The notes beneath the pieces are model-generated. The model did not search any database, had not been told where the DNA came from, and saw only the letters and a list, made by a program, of their open reading frames with translations. From positions 1 through 64,000 of the forward strand of contig JAEUHZ010000082.1 of NCBI GenBank assembly GCA_016795205.1: a DNA stretch of 64,000 nucleotides, given 5' to 3'. The position numbers and the translations under genes are program-made. Positions 43,996 to 51,491 of the stretch are shown one piece after another (the stretch's first letter is position 1; every line of letters begins with the position of its first letter). Source of the DNA: Planctomycetota bacterium. Lineage in GTDB: Bacteria; Planctomycetota; UBA1135; GCA-002686595.

Positions 43996-44456
43996 GCCGG
44001 GTCGGGACAAGGCCCGTCAGGATAGCGCGCGCGCCCGGTCCCGTCGCGGGCGCTTCCAGGAGCGCGCGAGTCCCCGCGGCTCGGCTTCGTCCCCGACAGT
44101 CTGCGCATCGAGGCGGCGCCGGTGCCGGAGTTTGCCGCGGAGGGCTTCGACAGCGTGTGCCGCGTCTTCGCGCGCAAGGCGGCCTGAGCCCACGGAGCCA
44201 CGTCCCGGCCGTGCGCCTGCGCGCGGAGGCCGTGGCTGCCGAGGATCCGGATGCTCGACCGACTCGGTCGAGCATCGCTCTCGATCCCTGACGCGGGCCT
44301 GCGCCCGACGGGCGGTGAGCCCGAACCTGGCGGTTTGCTGCGCAGGATCGCGCGTGGGCGGCGGTCAGGGGGAGCGCGGCCGAACCGGCCGTCGAGCGGT
44401 GGTCGAACGCGCCACGGAACCGCTCGCATCGAAGCAGGCGCGAGGTTCAAGCCGCC
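43996..44456. other. Intergenic gap with a possible gene remnant and a hairpin
   Basis: No complete gene is visible in these 461 bp. On the plus strand 44088-44187 reads FVPDSLRIEAAPVPEF then AAEGFDSVCRVFARKAA and a stop with good codon periodicity, but the open frame starts just after a stop at 44023 and has no start codon, so it may be a decayed 3' end. TATCCT on the minus strand at 44019-44024 probably drives lipA. A hairpin lies at 44250-44276. Confidence 0.45.
44250..44276. repeat. 11-bp inverted repeat (hairpin) in the lipA/FG-GAP gap
   Basis: ATGCTCGACC and GGTCGAGCAT, plus one flanking G-C pair, form an 11-bp stem with a 5-base loop. It lies 180 bp before the FG-GAP gene. No T-run follows; it could be a terminator of a lost gene or an operator. 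Confidence 0.4.
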
Positions 44457-45770
44457 ATGGTCTCCCTCGCAGTGCTGTTCCTCCTGTCCACGGCCCTCGG
44501 CGAAGAAGGGTCTCCCGGCGACCTCTTCAGCCTCGTCCTGGTGAGCGCCGGGGACCTGGATCGAGATGGGATCGCGGACATCCTGGTGTCGGACCCTGTC
44601 GACGCGGACCGGTCCGTGTGCGCCGGGCGCGTCTGGGCGGTCTCGGGGAAGGACTCGAGCGTGCTGAAGACCTGGCGCGGGGAGGCCGGCGAGATGCTGG
44701 GATCGACCCTGGGCTCGACCGGCGATCTCGATGGCTACGAGGTGCCCGACGTGTTCCTCGGGGCGGGCAATCGGCGCGTGCTGGCGGCCGACGGCACCTG
44801 GCGCCAGGGCGAGATGGCCGTGTGGAGAGTCGTGTCGGGACGAACCGGGTCGGAACTGCTCCGACTGGAGGGCGTCGCGCACGACGCGCGAGTGACCGCA
44901 GGACCCTCGTTCGCGGCCCTGCGCGACGTCGACGGAGATGGAGTGCCGGACTTCGCGGTCGGGTCGGCGCGCGGGATGCGCGACACCCCGCTGGGCAACA
45001 GTACGGTGCGCCGCTCGAGTGGATCTCGCGTTGCGCTCCACTCCGGGAAGACGGGCGGGATCCTCTGGCTGCTCGAGTCCTCGAGCGACGACGCAATCGT
45101 CGGGGAGCAACTCGTCGCGGCCGATGACCTCGATGGCGACGGAGTCGCCGACTTGCTGGCGTCGGTCAAGGAACCCGGCACGCCGGCGGTGTGCGCGCGC
45201 ATCCTGTCCGGCAAGGATGGACGACGGATTCGCTCGATCGACTGGGTCGGAGATCGTGGTTTCCACGGTCCGTTGCTGGCCGCCGGCGCCGATCTCGACG
45301 GCGACCAGGTCGCGGACGTGATCGTCGCCCTGGGATCGGGCCTGCGTCGCGCGGTGTGCTACTCGGGCCGCAACGGGAACGTCCTGCGCGAGTGGCGCAT
45401 CGTGGAGGACTCGATGTACCCGACCGCGCCGTTCTACGTACCCGATGTCGACGCGGACGGGATCGTGGACGTCGTGCTCACACTGCCGCACTCCTTCTCG
45501 GGCCCGTCGAGGTTCATGATCGTCTCCGGAGGCCGGGAGGACGCGCGGCTCCTCGAGGTGGGCTTCGCGCCCTGGGAGTCGACGCACTTCGCCTGCAGCA
45601 TCCTGAGCGTCCCCGATCGGGACGGTGACGGGATCGCGGACCTGCTCGTGGGCGAAGCGTCCCAGCGCCATCACGGGTGGCAGGGCGAGGCGCGCTACTA
45701 CTCGACTCGATCGGGGCGCCTGCTCGGGAGCATCACGCGCGCCACGCTGGAGCGCGACACGAGGAAGTGA
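44457..45770 (+). CDS. Secreted FG-GAP/VCBS repeat protein (integrin-alpha-like propeller)
   Basis: The 437-residue protein starts with a short signal (MVSLAVLFLLSTALG). It contains seven calcium-loop repeats: GDLDRDGIADILV, GDLDGYEVPDVFL, RDVDGDGVPDFAV, DDLDGDGVADLLA, ADLDGDQVADVIV, PDVDADGIVDVVL and PDRDGDGIADLLV. Seven repeats spaced about 50-60 residues predict one full seven-bladed propeller. The second blade has Tyr in place of a calcium-loop Asp. Such proteins are extracellular, often adhesive. No partner gene is evident; the next gene is also secreted. Confidence 0.82.
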   Translation: MVSLAVLFLLSTALGEEGSPGDLFSLVLVSAGDLDRDGIADILVSDPVDADRSVCAGRVWAVSGKDSSVLKTWRGEAGEMLGSTLGSTGDLDGYEVPDVFLGAGNRRVLAADGTWRQGEMAVWRVVSGRTGSELLRLEGVAHDARVTAGPSFAALRDVDGDGVPDFAVGSARGMRDTPLGNSTVRRSSGSRVALHSGKTGGILWLLESSSDDAIVGEQLVAADDLDGDGVADLLASVKEPGTPAVCARILSGKDGRRIRSIDWVGDRGFHGPLLAAGADLDGDQVADVIVALGSGLRRAVCYSGRNGNVLREWRIVEDSMYPTAPFYVPDVDADGIVDVVLTLPHSFSGPSRFMIVSGGREDARLLEVGFAPWESTHFACSILSVPDRDGDGIADLLVGEASQRHHGWQGEARYYSTRSGRLLGSITRATLERDTRK

Positions 45771-45954
45771 GCCGAACCGGGAGCGCCAGGCTGCCCCCAC
45801 TCCAACACGGCCCGAGTGCGCTCCCGACGGCCGGGTGCCCTACGACGGATCGTCGCGGCCGGCCGACGGGGAGTGAAAAGCCTGCAACGTCGGGCGCGGC
45901 GAGCACAAGGGGGCTGTCGTTCCGAGAATCCCAGTCGGCCCTCAAGAGTCCCCG

Positions 45955-46989
45955 ATGAAGCTACCCGCCCTGGCCTTGGCCCTCCTCGCCGTTCCCGCGG
46001 CGTCCCAGCAACTCGTCTTCCTGGAGGACTTCGAGAATGGGATTGGCGGGTGGTTCGCGACCTCACTCTGGCACGTCGAAGACTCCTCCCAGACCTGCGG
46101 CGCTCTCGTCGCGCCCTTCCCCAGCGGAACCAAGGCGGCGTACTTCGGCGGCTCCGTGGGTTGCACCTACGAGGGCTTCACCGAGTGGCAGTGGCACGAC
46201 GGAGACCTGACCAAGAACGTGCCGATCGCGCTGCCCGCGGACGCCGGCTCGATCGCGCTCTCGTTCCACACCCGGTCGTCCGCCGAGGACGATGGTGTCT
46301 GGGACACGCGCAGGGTCCAGATCTCGGCCGATGGCTTCAACTGGACCCCGCTGCCGCTCGTCTTCAGCTCGGGCTGGGTGGTCCAGCGCTACGACATCAC
46401 GGCCTGGAAGGGCCAGTCGATCCGGCTGCGCTTCGAATTCTGGTCGGGCGATTGGATGTGGAACAACTTCCTGGGCTGGTTCCTCGACGACATCCGGATC
46501 GAATCGTACCCCGGTCCGGCAACGCCGTTCTGCTTGGGCGACGGGTCGTGGACGGCCTGCCCATGCTCGAACTTCGGCGCGGCTGGCCACGGCTGCGCGA
46601 CGTCGTTCAACCCCGCTGGAGCGCACCTGAGCGCCGCGGGCGTCGCGAGCGTCGGTGCCGACACCCTCGTCCTCTCGGCCAGCGGCATGTCGATCGCGGC
46701 CGCGACGTTTTTCCAGGGAGCCGCGATGCAGACCCACCATCCGTCCATGATCAACGGCGACGGTCTGCGCTGTGCGGCTGGCACGGTTCTGCGCATCCGC
46801 ACGGTGTTCGCGCCCAACGGCAGCGCGAGCTACCCGGCGGCTGGCGAGGTGCCGATCTCCGTGCAGGGCGCGCTGCCGGCGCTCGGCGGCACGCGCTACT
46901 ACCAGGCGCGCTATCGCAACGCGGCCAACTTCTGCACGCCAGCGACGTTCAACCTGACGAACGGTCTGATCGTCACCTGGGCACCCTGA
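45955..46989 (+). CDS. Secreted protein with jelly-roll-like domain and shared planctomycete C-terminal domain
   Basis: The 344-residue protein has a signal peptide (MKLPALALALLAVPAASQQ). Residues 20-185 look like a MAM/jelly-roll-type beta domain (FLEDFENGIGGWFATSLWHV, SIALSFHTRS, GWFLDDIRIES). The last 155 residues form the domain also found at the ends of the proteins at 48921 and 57156: FCLGDGSWTACPC, GHGCATSF, INGDGLRCAAGT, YYQARYRNAANFCTPATFNL and a terminal Trp-containing VTWAP. This copy has a short insert before NGDGLRC and lacks the FQG...NG pattern of the others. The function of the C-terminal domain is unknown. Confidence 0.8.
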   Translation: MKLPALALALLAVPAASQQLVFLEDFENGIGGWFATSLWHVEDSSQTCGALVAPFPSGTKAAYFGGSVGCTYEGFTEWQWHDGDLTKNVPIALPADAGSIALSFHTRSSAEDDGVWDTRRVQISADGFNWTPLPLVFSSGWVVQRYDITAWKGQSIRLRFEFWSGDWMWNNFLGWFLDDIRIESYPGPATPFCLGDGSWTACPCSNFGAAGHGCATSFNPAGAHLSAAGVASVGADTLVLSASGMSIAAATFFQGAAMQTHHPSMINGDGLRCAAGTVLRIRTVFAPNGSASYPAAGEVPISVQGALPALGGTRYYQARYRNAANFCTPATFNLTNGLIVTWAP

Positions 46990-47049
46990 TCACGCCGGCA
47001 AGGGCGCGCGCGCCTGGCGCGTTCCGAGCGCCCAGCACCCCGCGGTCCC

Positions 47050-47254
47050 GCTGCTCAGACCGTCGGTCGCGGGCGTGCACAAGCCCGCATCCGCGTTGCG
47101 ATATCCGGTCTGGTCGTAGCGGAGACTGCCCGCCGGGACGGATTCACGCGCGGAGGCCGTCGCGTTGCCCGCCCCCAGATCGCGCGAGGCGTCGGCGACG
47201 TTCTGCCTCCTCCGAGTCGCACCGCGACTCCCGCAGCACGGCGCAAGCCCAGGC
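47050..47254 (-). pseudogene. Decayed copy of the shared C-terminal domain
   Basis: Reading the minus strand, this segment encodes NVADASRDLGAGNATASARE, VPAGSLRYDQTGYRNADAGL and CTPATDGLSSGTA, a clear but eroded match to the last 70 residues of the protein at 48921 (VAGASRYPGAGDATVSVRGA, VPAGSIRYYQIWYRNADPGF, CTPATYNLSNGLAV). The usual VTW end and the stop are lost. Upstream of this segment, homology stops within the bases CAGGCCGT, exactly where the 29-bp inverted repeat begins. No start, signal or rest of the gene is present, so it is a remnant. Confidence 0.75.
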
Positions 47255-47338
47255 CGTACGGAGTCAGACTCCACTCCGCCGTTCTCATTGCGCGCCGAGG
47301 CCCGGCGGAAACGGCGGAGTGGAGTCTGACTCCGTACG
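47255..47338. repeat. Perfect 29-bp inverted repeat element
   Basis: The left arm 47255-47283 and right arm 47310-47338 are exact reverse complements over 29 bp, with a 26-bp centre. Each arm contains the sub-palindrome GGAGTCAGACTCC (or its complement) and ends in CGTACG. The right arm, extended inwards to GGCGG, matches 16-50 at the window start. It encodes no protein. Its left end coincides with the breakpoint of the decayed domain copy, which suggests insertion or recombination at this element. Confidence 0.75.
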
Positions 47339-47340
47339 AG

Positions 47341-47520
47341 TCACGCGTCGACGGTTTCGATCGGCAAGCCCAGGATCTCGGCGATCTGGGTCTGGCACGC
47401 GGCGGAGCGGGGCTCGTCCGGACGGCGCTCGAACGCGAGCCTCGCGGGCGCGGCGCGGAACCGTGGCTCGAGCACCGCCGAGCACGCCTCGTGGAGTCGC
47501 ACGAGCTCGTGCCCAGCACC
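47341..47520 (-). pseudogene. Unrecognised 3' gene fragment
   Basis: One minus-strand frame ending at the stop 47341-47343 reads as ordinary protein: HELVRLHEACSAVLEPRF, RAAPARLAFERRPDEPRS and AACQTQIAEILGLPIETVDA. There is no good start; only an internal GTG is available, and a different frame is open further upstream. It abuts the inverted repeat. The IAEILGLPIETV segment recalls a helix-turn-helix but too little remains to assign it. It may be a truncated gene end or a short real gene. Confidence 0.4.
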
Positions 47521-47638
47521 CGGCGTCGTCCACGGCCTAGGCTAGACGCGAGTGGCGGATCGCAGGCGCGGACGCCCAGGCCACCTCCGCCTTCCTCACA
47601 CTCTCCACGGACTCACGCCCCGCGTCGAATCGCGCGCC

Positions 47639-48487
47639 ATGAACACGGAACCGTTGGACCTGTACGACAGCCACTACGACCGGACCGAGACGGATGTCTA
47701 CCGCGCCGTGCGCGCCGAGACCTTCGGCGAGGACCTGGGGCAGACGAGCTGGATCACCGCGGAGGAGTGCGACGAGCACTGCCGCTGGCTGGCCCTCGGT
47801 CCGCGGCAGCGCGTCCTGGAGATCGCCTGTGGGTCCGGTGGCATCGCCGCGCGGATGGCGCAGCGTTGCGGGGTCTCCGTGGTCGGCATCGACATCCACG
47901 CCTCGGCCGTGGAGGCCGCGACGGCCCGGGCTGGCGCGCTCGCCATGCACGAGCGCCTGACGTTCCAGGCTGTCGACGCCGACGCCCGGCTGCCCTTTCC
48001 TGACGGATCGTTCGACGCGGTGTACTGCAACGACGCGATCAACCACCTGCGTGACCGGCGCGCGGTCCTCTCCGAGTGGGCGCGCGTCCTGCGTCCCGGT
48101 GGGCGCTGCCTCTATACGGATCCAGTCGTGGTCACGGGCAGCATCTCGAACGCCGAGCTCGCCAGCCGCAGCTCGATCGGCTTCTTCCTCTTCACTCCGC
48201 TGGGCGTCGATGCAGGCCACCTGCACGCCGCGGGATTCCGCTTGGTGCTCACCGCCGACGGGACGGAGAACGTCGCGCGCACCTCCCAGCGCTGGTTCGC
48301 GGCACGTGCCCGGCAGCGCGGGCCGTTGTGCCAGCTCGAGGGCTCGACACGCTTCGAGGACCTGCAGCGCTTCCTGGCGACAGTGCACACGCTGGCCAGC
48401 GAGCGACGGCTGTCGCGATTCGCCTACGTCGGCGAGAAGCAAGGGCCGGAACAGGCCGCCTTCCCGCAGGCTCCGGCCAAGTGTTGA
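47639..48487 (+). CDS. Class I SAM-dependent methyltransferase
   Basis: The 282-residue protein has motif I VLEIACGSGG at residues 59-68, the acidic SVVGIDIH strand, LPFPDGSFDAVYCNDAINHL and an LRPGGRCLYTDP post-motif, all typical of small-molecule class I methyltransferases. The C-terminal part (GFRLVLTADGTENVA, RWFAARARQRGPL) resembles those acting on lipids, quinones or sarcosine-type substrates, without a clear match. The ATG at 47639 is the first plausible start. The gene stands alone between the repeat region and a long gap, with no operon partner. Confidence 0.88.
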   Translation: MNTEPLDLYDSHYDRTETDVYRAVRAETFGEDLGQTSWITAEECDEHCRWLALGPRQRVLEIACGSGGIAARMAQRCGVSVVGIDIHASAVEAATARAGALAMHERLTFQAVDADARLPFPDGSFDAVYCNDAINHLRDRRAVLSEWARVLRPGGRCLYTDPVVVTGSISNAELASRSSIGFFLFTPLGVDAGHLHAAGFRLVLTADGTENVARTSQRWFAARARQRGPLCQLEGSTRFEDLQRFLATVHTLASERRLSRFAYVGEKQGPEQAAFPQAPAKC

Positions 48488-48920
48488 TCCATTGCGGGCC
48501 AGTCCGCCACGTGGACGGGCCGCGTCTGCGAGCCTGCTCGACCCGCCGCAGCGGCCCCGATGCGTGCCGCGGTGCGCGCTGCCGAGGTGGCGAGGGACGC
48601 CGGTGCCTTCGCCAGCGCCTCGTCGACGAGGACCAGACGACTGGCCGGTGACATCGATCGACCACGGGCCAAGCGCCACACCTCGAGGCTCGCGGCGCGC
48701 TCGCTCTCCGGCGCACCGCAGACCGCACTCTCGCGTGGCGATCGGACGTGCGCCGTCCTCGGCGCTCCTCGTCCCGCTGACGGCGGCTCGCCAGGTGCAA
48801 CCTCCAAGGTGAGGGCAGCACGCCAAGCGCCACCGAGGCCCGGTCGCCCCTAGCCCGACCGAGCCTGGTGCCGGAGCCAATCCACGAACTCCTCAGCGCG
48901 GGTCGACGGCCCCATCCAGG
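48488..48920. other. Intergenic gap without a supported gene
   Basis: These 433 bp hold open frames in several phases but none has a signal, motif or consistent codon pattern. A minus-strand frame at 48424-48807 contains MSPASRLVLVDEALAKAPAS, which could be a remnant. Another minus-strand stretch near 48850-48910 reads STRAEEFVDWLRHQARSG and a stop. Together with the remnants at 47050-47520 the area looks like a graveyard of lost genes. Confidence 0.35.
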
Positions 48921-50723
48921 TCACGCCGCCCAGGTCACCGCGAGCCCGTTGCTCAGGTTGTAGGTCGCGGGCGTGCAGAAGCCCGGATCCGCGTTGCGGT
49001 ACCAGATCTGGTAGTACCGGATGCTGCCCGCCGGCACGGCTCCGCGCACGGAGACCGTCGCGTCACCCGCGCCCGGATAGCGCGATGCACCAGCGACGTT
49101 CTGCTTCGTCCCGAGGCGCACCACGACTCCCGCGGCGCAGCGCAGGCCGTCGCCGAACACCGCGCCCGCGGTGCCGTTCAGCTGCGCGGTGCCCTGGAAG
49201 TACAGGGCCGCGCTGTTCGGCATCCCGTCCCCGAGGAGCGCGAGCGTGTCGAGGGCCACGCTCGGCGTGCCCGTCGCGACGAGCCGCGCCCCGGACGCGT
49301 TCAGCGAGTTGGCGCAGCCGCGCCCAGGCCCGCCGCCGTTGCCGCACGGGCAGGCTGTCCCCGAGCCGTCTCCGAAACAGTACGGCACGCCCGGCGCCGG
49401 GCCGCGATCGCGCAGGAAGACGTCCCACATGTTGTTGTTGTCGCCAACGACCAGGGTCGACGCCGGGCTCTCGAACGCGACGTAGCGACCGTCGCCACAG
49501 ATCCACGGCGCACGCGAGCCGGAGCCGGCCTGTGCGCCGCTCGTGGCCACGCTCACGCGCTCGGTCGTGCCCATGAGCAGGTCGCGCACGAAGCAATCCG
49601 AGCCCGCGTTCGTGTCACCCGTGACGAGGTTCGAGGCCGAGCTGTCGAAGGCCACGAAGCGCCCATCGGCCGACACGAGGTGTGTGCCCTGCGCCAAGCT
49701 CTGGCCGTTGGCCTCGGCACCGGCCGAAGAGACGCTCACGCGCGTCGTCGTTCCGGTCTGCAGATCGTGAACGAAGATGTCGGTCGCAGCGTTCCCGTCG
49801 CCGAGCACGAGGTTGGACGCATCGCTCTGGAACGCGACCCAACGCCCGTCCGCCGAGATCGAGGGGTGCGCGCTGCCGAGATTGCCTTGCGCGCCTGCCG
49901 CGCCGAGGCTGACCCGCGTCGTGGTCCCAGCCAGCAGGTCGCGCACGAACACGTCGGACACGTCGTTCGTGTCGTCGGCGACCAGGTTCGTGGCCAGGCT
50001 CTCGAATGCGACGTAGCGGCCGTCCGCCGAGAGCGAGGGCCACGCGCTGACGCCGTCGGCCTGGGCGCCGCCCGCGCCGACGCTGACGCGCAAGGTCGCG
50101 CCAGTCTGGACGTCGTGGACGAACACGTCGGTCAGCCCGTTCGTGTCGCCGGGGACCAGGTTGGTGGCCTCGCTCTCGAAGGCGACGAAGCGCCCGTCGT
50201 CGGAGATCGCCGCGGCCTGCGAGGCACCGTCGGCCTCGACGCCACCCGCGCCCTCGCTGGCGCGCAGGGTCGTTCCGCTCAGTTGGTCTCGCACGAAGAC
50301 GTCGTACACGCCGTTCGTGTCGACGCTGACGAGGTTCGACGCGAAGCTGGCGTAGGCCACATAGCGTCCGTCGGCCGACACCGCCGGCACGATGCTGCCC
50401 GAGTTGCCCTGAACGCCGCCCGAGCTGACGCTCGCGAAGACCGTGTTCGACGTGGCGCGGTCCTTGACGAAGATGTCCGGCAGGTGGGAGTTCGCGTCCG
50501 TGAGCGTCAGGTTCGAGGCCAGACTCTGGAAGGCGACGTAGCGTCCGTCGGCCGAGACCGCGCCGCGGAAGCTGTGGTAGTTGCCCTGCGTGTTCACCGG
50601 ACTCGTGCTGACGCGCGTCGTGCTCTGGGCCAGCGCGCCGATGCTCAGCGCGAGCAGCGCCGCGGAGGCCGCTGCACGCCTTGTGTCGATGAGTCCGTGA
50701 CCGTGTCTGCTGGGTGCTTCCAT
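48921..50723 (-). CDS. Secreted seven-bladed PD40/TolB-like propeller with shared C-terminal domain
   Basis: The 600-residue protein has a signal sequence (AAASAALLALSIGALAQS) and seven repeats of about 56 residues with the consensus SADGRYVAF-S-ASNLV--DTN---DVFVRD---GTT-RVS, forming one predicted propeller. From about residue 455 it carries the shared C-terminal domain: YCFGDGSGTACPCGNGGG, GMPNSAALYFQG, FGDGLRCAAG and WYRNADPGFCTPATYNLS. A GGAG ribosome site lies 7 bp before the ATG at 50723. A further in-frame start upstream would bury the signal. It is probably exported and perhaps surface-displayed; the ligand is unknown. Confidence 0.85.
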   Translation of the reverse strand: MEAPSRHGHGLIDTRRAAASAALLALSIGALAQSTTRVSTSPVNTQGNYHSFRGAVSADGRYVAFQSLASNLTLTDANSHLPDIFVKDRATSNTVFASVSSGGVQGNSGSIVPAVSADGRYVAYASFASNLVSVDTNGVYDVFVRDQLSGTTLRASEGAGGVEADGASQAAAISDDGRFVAFESEATNLVPGDTNGLTDVFVHDVQTGATLRVSVGAGGAQADGVSAWPSLSADGRYVAFESLATNLVADDTNDVSDVFVRDLLAGTTTRVSLGAAGAQGNLGSAHPSISADGRWVAFQSDASNLVLGDGNAATDIFVHDLQTGTTTRVSVSSAGAEANGQSLAQGTHLVSADGRFVAFDSSASNLVTGDTNAGSDCFVRDLLMGTTERVSVATSGAQAGSGSRAPWICGDGRYVAFESPASTLVVGDNNNMWDVFLRDRGPAPGVPYCFGDGSGTACPCGNGGGPGRGCANSLNASGARLVATGTPSVALDTLALLGDGMPNSAALYFQGTAQLNGTAGAVFGDGLRCAAGVVVRLGTKQNVAGASRYPGAGDATVSVRGAVPAGSIRYYQIWYRNADPGFCTPATYNLSNGLAVTWAA

Positions 50724-50813
50724 GGGTGCTCCTCGTCGTTCGGGCGCCGTCCGCTGCGACGCGCTCCGCATCGTGATCGGGTGGGCGCGTGTCGCGAGAT
50801 CGCTGCAACCCAT

Positions 50814-50819
50814 CTATTA
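50814..50819 (-). promoter_or_regulatory. -10-like TAATAG before the propeller gene
   Basis: On the minus strand TAATAG lies 91 bp before the start in the only AT-rich island of the gap. A CTGTCACAG palindrome lies about 18 bp upstream of it. The leader would be about 85 bases, longer than most here. Confidence 0.3.
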
Positions 50820-51410
50820 GGCACAGGAGCGTCGGCTGTGACAGTTCGCCGTAGTACGCACCGACCCTACGGCCCCCCCCGGGGCACGCCTCAGGGCATG
50901 GCCCCGGTTCGAGACAGGCGTTGCCGTTGCCGGCGAAGCGCATGGCGCGGCGCATGCTGCGCCCGCACAGCAGCCGCGCAGCCCGCCCCGCACGTCGCCC
51001 GCAAGGCCCCCTCCGCAGGCCGAGCAACGCGCGCCCGCCTCGCACGGGCAGCGTCTCCTCCAGTGAACCGCCCGCGCGCCTCGCCCAGCGTCGTGCCCGC
51101 GGAAGTGATCGCAAGCCAGCAGTTCGCGCCGATCACGGGCCTCCTTCGCGGCCAGTCCGGGCAGCCGTACGTGTTGCGGCCGATGGCCGCGCCACGAGCC
51201 GTCCGCTGGCGACGCCCCGGAGCCAGGACGAGCCCTGCGAGCGCCCCTCCGTGCTGCCCCGGCCGATGGACGCCCGGCGCTCGCGCCGGCCAGCCGCGTG
51301 CGCGGGGCGGGTGGTCGGCGCCCGAGGGGATTGGGCTCCTGCCGTGCTGATGGGCCGCCGTGACTGCCCCCCCACGGGAGCCAGCACCGCGCGGCCAGCG
51401 TGGAAGCACA

Positions 51411-51439
51411 CCGGGCCGGCGCTCTCAGCGCCGGCCCGG
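51411..51439 (-). terminator. Strong hairpin after the sigma-factor gene
   Basis: CCGGGCCGGCGCT and its exact complement form a 13-bp stem with a CTC/GAG loop, 52 bp after the stop of the sigma factor gene on its strand. The following bases are TGTGCTTCC, only mildly U-rich. Confidence 0.55.
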
Positions 51440-51491
51440 CTCCCCAATCACCGAGTCGAACTCCTCGACTCCCCCTGGGTGGCATCCTAGG

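Larger units (their letters stand above)
50724..51491. other. Long intergenic gap with promoter and terminator signals
   Basis: No gene can be supported in these 768 bp; frames on both strands are Arg/Ala/Pro-rich and unlike the neighbours. It holds an AT-rich TCTATTA island at 50813-50819 (TAATAG on the minus strand), probably the promoter of the propeller gene, and a strong hairpin at 51411-51439 after the sigma-factor gene. A run of eight C occurs near 50873. Confidence 0.45.

Noticed and set aside
43996-44010. TTG start of lipA at 44010
   Set aside because: The ATG at 43995 gives the family length and a short leader from the TATCCT element; the TTG would leave almost no leader and adds no conserved residues.
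47285-47533. 82-residue minus-strand frame starting MDDAGCW
   Set aside because: It is Arg-rich and runs through the inverted repeat; a different frame over the same DNA has the better protein character.
48921-50723. CRISPR-like regularly spaced repeats
   Set aside because: The periodicity of about 168 bp comes from protein repeats (propeller blades) in frame; there are no identical short repeats with unique spacers.
50814-51490. Several overlapping frames in the gap upstream of the propeller gene
   Set aside because: None has a signal, motif or codon bias like its neighbours; composition is typical of antisense GC-rich frames.
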